Positions 1 through 9,628 of a stretch of 64,000 bases of DNA are shown in pieces. The notes under the pieces were generated by a model that searched no databases, was not told the origin of the DNA, and worked only from the letters and a program-made list of their open reading frames with translations. The stretch's first letter is position 1. Every line of letters begins with the position of its first letter. The position numbers and the translations under genes are program-made. Origin of the DNA: Buddleja alternifolia (Eukaryota; Streptophyta; Magnoliopsida; Lamiales; Scrophulariaceae); the NCBI GenBank assembly GCA_019426215.1, contig CM033399.1:37209022-37273021 (forward strand). The letters run 5' to 3'.

Positions 1-640
1 TCTTCCTTTTCACTTAGACTCTTGGTATTCATGGCTATATGCTTTCTTATTACAATCCATGTACATATTCTTTTTTGATGCAATGAATAGTAATTGTATA
101 AATTAAAATACATATATACATATATATATATATGATATGGGTATATATATATACACACACACATACATGAAATATATTAAAACTAATAAATAATGTCTAA
201 TAAATATATTGAATAAGTCATCCTTTGTTGTCAAATGAGCAAAATATGATTTTGAATGGACTCTGATAAATTAGAGCTTATCACAAATTCCGATTCATAT
301 GCCACGTGAACTTTATAAATCAAAAAAATTGAAAAATCAAATTTGAGAGAAAAAAAGATGTGATTGTTGGTGACCTCTACCATTATGCATACATTATATT
401 TAAAAACTAATTATTTATTTTTAGTTCAATGACTATGAATATTATACTTGGGAAAAAGTAAAGTTAATAATGTAAATAAATTGGTTATATTAACAATTAG
501 TTTAATCTAGCATCTTAAAAATATTAATATTTTGTTCATTGTACATAGTGCTATAATAAATGAGTTATAGATTCATTGTACTCGTATGTAATTTTTATCT
601 ACTTTTTTAAATTGGATATTGTTTATATATTTTTGGAAAT

Positions 641-652
<12 letters not shown>

Positions 653-675
<23 letters not shown>
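653..675. repeat. (TA)n microsatellite
   Basis: An uninterrupted alternating TA run. Similar TA, CA or TATATC tracts lie near 120-150, 34870-34890, 50270-50299, 51832-51882, 52390-52420, 52658-52700, 53217-53240 and 57118-57147. Confidence 0.9.
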
Positions 676-678
<3 letters not shown>

Positions 679-892
679 TAGTAAGTAGATTTTCATATTT
701 CACCACACATTTTTTGAGAATGAATAATTCCTTATTGTCTAATGAGCAAAATAAGCATTCCGAAAACAAATTCCGATGCATACACATGAGTATAATAAGA
801 AAATTTGAAAAAGAAATTTGAGGAAAGAAAAACGTGATTGTTGGTGACCTATCTCATCATGTATATATTACTTTATAAAATATTTTTTTCAA

Positions 893-1282
893 GGGTAAAT
901 GTCACTATTAGTGAAGTTTCACATTTATATCATTATTGATTCATAAAGTATCAAATATTACACTACATTCTCTTAAATTTAATTTTTGTTTACTTTTGGC
1001 CTTTTGTCCATTTTCCTGGATTTTGAAAGGATCGGGCAACATGTAGCTCACATGTGTAACAACAATAGTATATGCACCTTAACATGCCCTTAAGAAGGGC
1101 ACTTGAGGTGTAACAACAATAACATATGCACCTCACATTTTTTCTTAAATCCATCGGAAGATGGCCAAAAGGATGAAAGTGAAAAAAAAAAGTAAACCTT
1201 AGAAATGATAACGTAACATTTGGTACGTTAAGGACTTGTGATACAAATGTAAAACTTCAGTGACTGTTAGTGACATTTACCC
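893..1282. mobile_element. MITE-like TIR element (about 390 bp)
   Basis: The left end begins gggtaaatgtcacta and the right end is the inverted form (tagtgacatttaccc at the far edge). Inverted similarity continues about 90 bp inward through words for 'cacatttgtatca' and 'accaaatgttac'. The interior has a short repeated word (gtgtaacaacaata) and no reading frame. The long TIRs suggest a non-autonomous Mutator-like element. A clean target-site duplication is not visible because both flanks are T-rich. It splits the tandem repeat around it. Confidence 0.65.
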
Positions 1283-1745
1283 TTTTTTTTATAACTATTT
1301 TAAGTTCATTGACTAATGATTTTATGATAGGAAAAAAGTAAGGTTAATTGATTATATTAAAAAATTAATTTAATCTAGCTCTCCTAAAATGAATTGCTCA
1401 TGTGTTAATTGTAAACACTATAATAAATGAGTTAGCAAGTTCATTGTATATCTTAGATAATTTGGTATCTACTTTCTTAATTGGGTATTAGTTTATACTT
1501 TTGTGAAAATTATTGATATATATAAAGTCACATAGTAGTAAGTAAATTTATGTCTTCCACCATACATTTTTTTAGAATAAATAATTATTTGTTGTCTAAT
1601 GAGCCACATAAATTTTGAATAGACTTTAAATAATATAAATTGTATGTCATAAATGCCGATGTGTATTCCACATGAGTTTTATAAAACAAAAAAAGAAAAA
1701 ATCAAATTTGAAAAATAAAAGACATGGTTGTTAGTGACCTAGCTA

Positions 1746-2176
1746 TTAAGGAGAAATATTCTTTTTTGATAAACAATTTACTTTGCTTTTCTTTTTTAAA
1801 AAAATAAAAAATTTATTTTTGGTTCATTGACTTTTAAATTTCAAATAAAAATAAACTTTGTATTTTGCTGGAGCAAGGTGGTAGCGCGGCGACGTTTATT
1901 TTTTCCTTCTACATTTTTGGAGTAATGTTGGATTAAAAATTTGAATTTGAATTTTTTGATTCTCCAAAAAAGAAAATGAAGACTGGTAGGCTAATATGTG
2001 TTTGCCAATGGTTGGGCTACCCCTAAGGGCACTATCCTCAAGGGTAGCATCGATTACCCAATTTTCTATGTTCCATTTGACTTAAATATATTATGAGGAC
2101 TAAATTCTTAATCGAGCTCCAAATGAAGAAATAATCACTTAACAACTGAGAAATTGAACTTCACAAAATGCCTCCC
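1746..2176. other. AT-rich intergenic stretch, nothing recognised
   Basis: No reading frame, inverted repeat or conserved motif could be supported. Confidence 0.5.
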
Positions 2177-2733
2177 CTACTATGATGCACCGACACAGAC
2201 ACGTCACGACACGAACACGGGGAACGACATTTTAAAAAAAAATATAGGACACAACACGGCTGTCCAATTTTTTTTATATAAATTTGTATTTTATTTGTTT
2301 CTTTGTAAAGTTATGTATATTGCTAATAATTCAACTATTTATCAATAACAAATGCAAAATAAAAATATAAACATAAACTAAAGATAACAATAAACATACT
2401 TTCAATCCAAAACATGATATAACAAAAATAAATACTCCATTGTTCAAATCTGTGTCTTATAAAAAGTTGGTAAGTTTTTATTAGATTTAGAAAATTGGTA
2501 ATTTTTTATTTACAATTGGACCCCCCAAAGTTTTAGTATCTTTTGAAAAGTGATCATCCGTGTCCTAGCCGTGTTGGACACTCCCCTGGCCGTGTCCAAT
2601 TTTTTTATTTTTATTAGGGACACTGTATAGCCGTGTCTGACACCTGTCGAAAGCGTGTTGGAGCCGTGTCCGTGTCCGAACGGGCCCGACACGGCCCGTG
2701 GTGATTTTTTGGAGCGTCCGTGCTTTATAGCTT
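2177..2733. mobile_element. TIR element with GTGTC-rich ends
   Basis: Left end ctatgatgcaccgacac and the reverse complement of the right end (ctataaagcacggacgc) are similar inverted termini. Both subterminal zones are packed with gtgtc/gacac words in opposite orientation (2185-2260 and 2560-2700). The interior is AT-rich with no credible protein; the minus-strand frames at 2510-2945 are by-products of the GTGTC repeats. This pattern is common in dicot genomes as a non-autonomous DNA transposon. The superfamily is not resolved here. Confidence 0.5.
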
Positions 2734-3424
2734 CCATACCAAGTTTTAGGAGGATGACAATTCAAAAAAACATGTATATGTTCAGTTATTTTTTCATGTG
2801 AATAAATACAAACTAAATGTTTACATAGTGAAATTAAATCGTAGATGATGTGGACATTGTCATTTATTTTAATGTTTAATAATAAAGGAAAAGCTAAATA
2901 CAACTCATCTTTAATATTCAAATATATGATATTTAGTAATTTCATATTTACTTAATTACAAGAAATAATTCTTGATATTATAATAAAAATTAAGAAACAG
3001 AACAATGAAAACTTACAAACGGGACTAAAGTTTACTATTTAAATTGCAAAATTAACGACAATGAATAGTTAGGAAGAAAATCCATTAAAACGTGACAAAA
3101 ATTAAAATGCAAATAGTTGTTTCAATTATTAAGAAAAAAATTATTGGTGAAACTAAGTATTTCTTTTTTTTTCTCGCTTGAATTTTTTTATCACATATTA
3201 TAGATAATGGAGTTACAAACTAAAGAAATATTATTATGCAAAATGACATCAGGTATAAGCAGTTTTGATTGAATTATGCAATTTTCTAATCAATATTAGA
3301 TATGTACCATATTTTAATCTTTTTTCAATGTTATGTTTGATTCGTGTTGATTACAAATTGTTGTCATGTTAAATGTCCTTTATTGTTTAATAATGTGTAA
3401 AAAACAGAAAATAAAAGCTAAATA
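2734..3424. other. AT-rich intergenic stretch, nothing recognised
   Basis: Low-complexity AT-rich DNA without a supported gene or repeat boundary. Confidence 0.5.
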
Positions 3425-3707
3425 TCTATATTATTGAATGGACTAAATTAAAAATTATCAATTGATGAAATTAAATTATAAATATCGATTAAAATAGTGC
3501 GCATTTTAGTATTATGCTTGGTTGTAGATTACTATCAAGCTAAATATTCTATTAATTTATTAATGTTTATAAATTAAAATTTTTATCTTATTCGTGTTGG
3601 ATTGTTTATTTATAATTTTATATATGCTTATAATCTATTACAGTATTACGTAAATTTCATACTAAAAATCAAGATAAATTAATAGAGTTGCGCGTGCATT
3701 TTACTAG
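3425..3707 (+). mobile_element. Possible degenerate mini-Helitron (283 bp)
   Basis: The block starts A|TCTATATTATTGAA and ends CTAG|T, matching Helitron rules (5' TC, 3' CTRR, insertion between A and T). The GC-rich word gcgcgtgca just before the CTAG sits where the 3' hairpin should be, but only half of a stem is recognisable. The same TCTATAT start occurs at the minus-strand 5' end of the element at 45363-47569. Non-coding. Confidence 0.4.
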
Positions 3708-3986
3708 TAATTTCAAATTTCACATCTTAAATATAAAATTTCATCTCCCAATCCCCAAAGTGGGGTTTGAATTTCCGACCGTTGCAGCAGGACTATGGCA
3801 GCTTCGATTGAGTTCATGGTATGTTATCTCAGCTTCTTATCAAGTATAAGTCGATTAAAAGTTTGTGATGATTCTGTTTACATATATATGATGGTATGTG
3901 TATGTTATAATTTTATTTGTAAGCTTTAAAACTTCTTTTTATTTTTAAATATTCTTGTAATTCCTAGTCAAAGATATCATGTCATA

Positions 3987-4508
3987 TGTTACAAAAATAC
4001 TTACACCTATGATTATTACATGTGGAGGTTACTAGCAATTTAAAATTAGCCTTTATTATGTTTTATAACTCCTATATATTTTATGCCTATAAAAAGGAGA
4101 CTTCTCCTAACATTTTTACACAACAAAAAAACTCTAGAATACTTCATACTCTTAAAATACTCTCCCACTCTCTTACAAAATTATATATAAATTAGAGTTG
4201 CATATTATCATAATTTTGAGGGCAATTTGAGTGGTTAAATTCATTCGTCTCATTGTGAACGTGCTCACAATAGGAGACTTGCAGTGTGCATTTGGATTTT
4301 GTCTTGGAGTGGTGACAAACCGTTGGTACCCGCACGTAGGGAGGTATCACTACTTTAGGACAACAACTTTGTCGTGACTCCCAAAAGAACAAGCATTATT
4401 TAACTCTAATTTCTTGTTATTTATTTATAGATATATTATTTACAATTGTGCTTTACTAATAGTGATTTGTTTATGATTTTGTAGGAACACAAATTCAAGA
4501 TTACAACA
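3987..4508 (+). mobile_element. Solo-LTR-like block
   Basis: The block begins TGTTAC and ends ACAACA, giving TGTT/AACA terminal inverted bases. It contains a TATA box (tataaaaagg near 4090) followed by a pyrimidine-rich leader and a T-rich tail, the layout of an LTR with a promoter. No primer-binding site or gag/pol frame follows, so it would be solo or truncated. The 5 bp flanks (tcata and gtgta) do not match, which weakens the call. It ends 16 bp left of the large Helitron. Confidence 0.4.
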
Positions 4509-4524
4509 GTGTATATATATAATA

Positions 4525-4557
4525 CTAGGGAAAAGCAAGAACCGCGCGTTGCGCGGT
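4525..4557 (-). other. Helitron 3' terminus with hairpin
   Basis: CTAG at 4525-4528 is followed on the plus strand by a perfect 7 bp stem with a 3 base loop, ACCGCGC-GTT-GCGCGGT, at 4541-4557. On the element's own strand this is a hairpin 12 bp before the terminal CTAG, the known rolling-circle termination signal of Helitrons. The flanking A fits insertion into an AT dinucleotide. Confidence 0.85.
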
Positions 4558-5283
4558 CAATAATGCCCAGACTTATATTTAAAAAATGAGTAAAAAACAT
4601 TGCATGCAAATGGTAAGTATATAATTTTCAATGGCAATATAAAAAGTGATTAAATATCAGTACGTTAAAAAAACAAAATTATTTTGACATCATTATTTTA
4701 TATAAAATTATTCGTTGATATCCCATTGAAACCCGAATAGATTGTTTTACTTCATACACGTGAAAGTTGATAAAACAACATATATCGCACTCCTTAATAT
4801 CGCTAATCAAAATCAAATACAAATTTTATAGTTCGATAATGTTTCACATAAATAAGGTTGAACAACAACTTGTTCGGATACACTCGACTCATTTACATCA
4901 TTATAAATACTATATCAACGTTGATTGGTGGGTCTTAAAGTTAATCATTACAATGACCAATGGTGGGTAATCATTATTGATTTTTCTATAATTTTTATTC
5001 GATGGGGGTGTTTAAGAAAATGGTCATTTACTATCATCTCCCTCAAAGGAACAACATGAAATATAGTTTCACAAATAGAAAAATCGGGTTGTAAATTCCA
5101 ATCACTACTATAATCAGATAATAATCCACTGTTTTGCCCAGTTTCCATCGTAATTTGATGATGAAAATGAAAATAATTTTTGGTTTTCCGATAGGGGTGG
5201 TCAGTGGTGGCAAAAACATGGGATTATATATATCTATATATATGGAAGAGAAGACGTTTCTGGTTTTACTCAGGCTCCTTGTC

Positions 5284-5380
5284 CTTTAATGTCAAGAGTC
5301 GTGTGACTGTGGTCACTTTAATGTCAAGAGTCTTCGTTTCCTTTAATGTCAAGAGATGTCGTGTCCTTTAATGTCAAGAG
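5284..5380. repeat. Four short direct repeats near the Helitron 3' end
   Basis: The 15-mer ctttaatgtcaagag occurs four times, at 5284, 5316, 5341 and 5366, with spacings of 32, 25 and 25 bp. It is repeated in the second copy around 19755-19860. Its role is unknown. Confidence 0.85.
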
Positions 5381-5427
5381 TCGTGTTTTTTTTAACTTTA
5401 AAAAGATATATGTATCATTAAATAATG

Positions 5428-7360
5428 TCTAATAATGTGCTTATATTTAATAATAATTCTTTGTACCATAAAGTTGTTTCCTTATCTCGATGAAAGATAT
5501 TGAGTATATTTTGAAATTCCATATCCTCAATAAAGGTTAACCAAGTTATTTGGTCTCAACAAAGGTGAACGGATCACATGGTATAATATATATACATACA
5601 TAAATATATATATATATGACATTAATTTAAATTAGCACACTAATGTGTACATAGATGATAGGACCACAAATATCCAAATGGAATAAGATAACATATAAAG
5701 AAACTACCACATTGTCAATTGGGTCCATCGTTTCATTACATTGTCTTTCTCTTTTATCACTATTTTTTTATCTAATAAGCGAAATATCCCCTTACTTATA
5801 ATCTAAGAGTAAAAAGGAGAAACATAAGCAGAAGATACAGTAGTTACCTTTTTTTAAATATAGAAAATAAATTTTTATGCAAGTTTGTCCTATTATATAA
5901 AAAATATTCAATTTGTAATTTAAAAAATTAAATTTAGAAATTCTAAGATATACGTAACAAATTATTTGTACATCAAATAACTTTGATATTTAAATTTAGG
6001 AATCCATAATTGAAGTACCAAATATTGAGATTTTTCAAAATAATAAATCTTAGGATGAAAAAAATCGAGTGTAAGAAAATTCATGTAGAGTAAACAAACT
6101 CTCATACGAGAGAGAAAATAAATAGAGTATAAACAGTGGATAGTCATAGAAACAACCATGGAACGAGCTACAATTTGTAATAATGGACTTAGTTTTCTTT
6201 GTGACAATATAATTTTTCATGTTATGGGAAGGTTATCATGGTATGCATGCATTGTGGAGGAAGGCCAATTGGGTCTTTTAGCAAAATATTTTCAACATTG
6301 TTGGTATTCCATCCCTATTCTTTTATTTGATATTAACCTAAAGTTGTTTCCTTATCTCGATGAAAGATCTTGGGCAGATCTTGAAATTCCATATCCTCGA
6401 TAAAGGTTAATTAAAGTTAGTATAACTAAAATTGGGTCCATTGTTTCATTTCATTGTTTTTTTTCTTTTATCACTATTTTTTTGTCTAATAAACTAAATA
6501 TGCCATTACCAATAATCTAAGAGTAAAAAAGTGAAAAATGTCTAATAATATGGTTATGTTTAATCATAATTCTTTGTACCATAAAGTTGTTTCCTTATCT
6601 CGATGAAAGATATTGGGTAGATATATGAGTTACGGATATGGTCCACTTTTTTATGATGTAGAGTTTTCTTTCAAAACTCTCACATCCTTAAATAAGCAAA
6701 TACAATTAAAGATAATACTAAATATTAAACTACATCTTCGTTCCTCCTTGCTGTACCTCACTTAATCATTAAAATACCATTGATAACAACTTAATTATTA
6801 AATACAATTAAGGATAATAATGATGTTCTTTTTCCGTCTTGCTGCTCGCCACTTATAATTAAAATATAATTGATATCGACTGAAATGATTAGCATAGTCA
6901 GTCTGTTGAGATTAACATATAATTGTTATCCACTTACTGAACCGATTAGCACATTCAAAATCTATTCAATCAACAATTTCAGTTCTGCAAAATGCGTCTA
7001 CCCATAATTAAAGTCTGTCTAATCACACCACTAACCCCACTAATCACACCACTATCTCCACTAATCAAACCACTAACTCCACTAAGAATCATAACAAAAG
7101 AAGACTTCCCAAACCCTAAACAATCAATTATAAAAAATATTCAATTTATAATTTTAAAAATTAAATGTAGAAATTCTAAGAGTCGTGTGTCTTTTTAACT
7201 TTAAAAAGATATATCTATCATTAAGTAATGCCTAATAATGTGCTTATGTTTAATAATAAATTTTTTGTATCCTAAAGTTGTTTCCTTATCTCGATGAAAG
7301 ATTTTGGATAGATCTTGAAATTCCATATCCTTGATAAAGGTTAATTAAAGTTAGTGAGGA
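5428..7360 (+). repeat. Degenerate repeats made of F-box upstream and first-exon pieces
   Basis: The word aaagttgtttccttatctcg occurs near 5475, 6341, 6586 and 7275. It is preceded in three cases by variants of 'taataatgtgcttatgttta' and followed in most by 'ccatatcctcgataaaggtt'. A second block ('aattgggtccatcgtttcat') occurs near 5718 and 6433, and a third ('aaatattcaatttgtaattt') near 5901 and 7134. The stretch reads as several rounds of local duplication of the region upstream of the F-box gene at 7586. A short ccactaa-rich repeat lies at 7018-7086. There is no gene besides the fragment at 6158. Confidence 0.65.
6158..6403 (+). pseudogene. Truncated F-box first exon
   Basis: The first 60 or so codons closely match the start of the F-box protein encoded at 7586 (MERATICNNG versus MERGTISNNK, then the same HVMGRLS and KYFQHCWYSIP words). 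After the LLFDIN word the similarity stops and the frame runs into the local repeat, giving a tail ending in EIPYPR and a stop at 6401-6403. The leader just before the ATG also matches that of the 7586 gene (agagtataaacag, acaaccatgg). The product would be an F-box without substrate-binding repeats, so this is probably a dead duplicate. Confidence 0.7.
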
Positions 7361-7467
7361 TCAAAATTGAACAATATCTTCCTCCACCAAACCCTACAAA
7401 GAATTTTCAGAGTATAAATAGGGAATATTTGTTAGGATCATCTTCTACGAAAAAGAGGAGATATAAA

Positions 7468-7566
7468 CAGGGGAGACAGGGCATCATCTTGCACGAGTAG
7501 AAACAGAGTATAAACAGGGAATTCAGGGGATCATCTTGCACAAGTAGAAACAGAGTATAAACAGGG
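7468..7566 (+). repeat. Duplicated leader segment of the F-box gene
   Basis: Two adjacent copies of a roughly 45 bp unit containing 'atcatcttgca' and 'tagaaacagagtataaacag' lie just before the ATG at 7586. A related word precedes the fragment at 6158. They may belong to the promoter or 5' leader; this is inference. Confidence 0.6.
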
Positions 7567-7585
7567 TTAGTTCATATAAACAACC

Positions 7586-9185
7586 ATGGAACGAGGTACA
7601 ATTTCTAATAATAAACTTAGTTTCCTTTGTGAGGATATAATTTTTCATGTTATGGGAAGGTTATCAAGGGATGCATGCATTGTGGAGGCTGCCCGATTAG
7701 GTCTTTTATCAAAATATTTTCAACATTGTTGGTATTCCATCCCTACTCTTTTATTCGATATTAACCGTTTCGAACAAAGGGGTTATCATGGTTTAGATTT
7801 TATTCATTTTGTTAATCGCACTATACTTGAACATAATGAAAGTGTGGTTGAAACTTTGAGCTTTGAGTTACCAATGGGGGCCGAGGCATTGCATTCGATA
7901 AGGCAAGAGTGGGTGGCTTTTGGAATAGATCATTCTGTGCGCATACTGAAATTAGTCGGTCGGTTATCCACTTCACTCCCCAACGGTCTGTTTTTCTCAC
8001 AAACTGTTATTCAGTTAAAATTATATCTACCGAACTACATTGTTAGGTGGGAAGATAGATATAATTTACGAAATTTAAAAAGACTCATATTGAAGTACAT
8101 TGTGCTGTATGATAACACATTTTCTTTACGACTTGGAAAATGGTGTCCTCAGTTGAATGATTTGCAGTTATTCAATTGTGATTTTAGAGGACTAACAGAA
8201 TTTCAGGCATATTTGCCTTCTGTAAAAATATTCAAGATGGCATTCAATCGAGCCCAAGGAAATGTGAATATAAAAATACACTTCCCCAATGTAGATGTCC
8301 TTGTTATTTTATTGAAACAAGATGAACAGGGTCCCGGTCATTTACAAGTAATGGGGCCGTTAGCTCGTTCTCTACAGTGGATAGTACACCGTCATGTACA
8401 ATACATCGGATCAACTTGCTCAACATATCGACTACTTCGAGAGTTTGTAAAAATGACGAAAGAATTGCTGTCCAGCGAACGAGCACGTGTGCCGGTTGAT
8501 TTTGTTAGGGTATATCTATATATCATTGTTTGAATAAGTGCAAATGCTTTTAAGAAGTTTTTTTGATTTTTTTTAATTGTTTGGTTAGAGGTTGGCGCAT
8601 GTGGAGTCTCTACATCGCATTATGGCGAGGTATTTTTTTGTTAATATGCACTGTCTAGAGATCAGATCTTCGAAGCTGCTTGACAATCTTGCTGTCACAT
8701 TGGTGCTCATCAGTAGATGTACAGGCTTGAATAAACTTAAAGTCGATTTGGTGGTAATATTTTAAGTTTTATTGTTTGTGGTTTATTAGTTATTACATGG
8801 TTTATTAAACACGTTTTTTGTTTGGTCTTCTAAAATAAAATTGTAATTGACTTAACATGTGTAGGGTGCACCATGGGAAAATGCGGGCATTAGTGTATCC
8901 AACTACGTAAAGGACTGGAAGTTGCAAACAATGGGATTGGAGTCATTGAAAGAGGTCACGATATTCAACTTCTCGAGTTCTGATTGCGAGCTAAGCTACA
9001 TTTTGTACGTGTTGTCGCAAACAACTGAGTTGGATACACTAAATATTTACTGTGTTAATCAATTTTTTGATGATGTAATTGGTGTGTATAAGAGGGCATC
9101 AATTAGAGCATATGAAGGTACCGCGTCAAAAAATGTGCAAATTCGTTTCATAAAAGGGGCTTACCCTATAATAAGAGTAGAATGA
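7586..9185 (+). CDS. F-box/FBD-LRR-like protein carried in the Helitron
   Basis: Three exons fit: 7586-8509, 8589-8753 and 8865-9185, all joined in phase 0 at GT-AG junctions, giving 469 residues. Residues 10-55 form an F-box (FLCEDIIFHVMGRLS, then LSKYFQHCWYSIPTLLFDIN). The middle is leucine-rich and irregular (NLRNLKRLILKY, CPQLNDLQLFNCDF). The third exon resembles an FBD domain (LESLKEVTIFNFSSSDCELS, then TTELDTLNIYC). Plant proteins of this type are thought to be substrate receptors of SCF ubiquitin ligases. It lies between the Helitron 3' end and the RPA-like gene and is therefore probably captured cargo. The reading frame is intact here but broken in the second copy. The conserved LP near the F-box start is replaced by LC, so activity is uncertain. 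Confidence 0.75.
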
Positions 9186-9628
9186 AAATTGCACAATAAT
9201 TTTACAGTAGTTCGAAATATCAATTTGATCCAACAATGTACTTAATTTGAATATGAATGTACGAGGTCAAGCAATTTGCACAAGGGCACTTAATTTCACA
9301 TTCTTTGCCAAGATGTTTCATAACGAAATTTATAAATGAATCAACTCCAAAAAGTTCTCACCCAGTTCATTTTAATTAACAATTAGTAAAACTAACATAA
9401 ACAAATTCAAAGCAACATCCATAGTGAATAAGACCGCAGCATTCGATAATTGCATTTCAAAGTCCAAAAGCATGAACAAATAATTAACCGAGTATTATTG
9501 CAGATGGATACACAACACTATTAATCCAAAGAGTGAGGTGAAAAATAGTAGTTTGGAAAAAAAACCCAAAAAAAAATCCAACTCCATGGCCTAAGGAGTG
9601 GTTATTTACGTTGGATTCATTTATAACA

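Larger units (their letters stand above)
180..1745. repeat. Diverged tandem repeat, about three units
   Basis: Three degenerate units share the same word order. A variant of 'gtctaatgagc' occurs near 229, 735 and 1595, each followed about 115-145 bp later by 'ggtgacct' or 'gtgacct' (near 370, 845 and 1735). 'ctataataaatgagtta' occurs in the second and third units (551, 1408). The third unit is separated from the second by the TIR element at 893-1282. No coding capacity is visible; the 81-codon reading frame at 576 runs through a (TA)n tract. Function unknown. Confidence 0.6.

Noticed and set aside
576..821. 81-codon frame on the plus strand
   Set aside because: It runs through a (TA)n tract (repeated IYIY) and has no recognisable domain.
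2510..2945. Overlapping minus-strand frames of 75 and 126 codons
   Set aside because: They arise from the GTGTC-rich end of the TIR element and have no family resemblance.
3795..3820. Short first exon ATGGCAGCTTCG ending in a donor-like gtatgtt
   Set aside because: Only eight codons and no partner exon before the LTR-like block and the Helitron; chance cannot be excluded.
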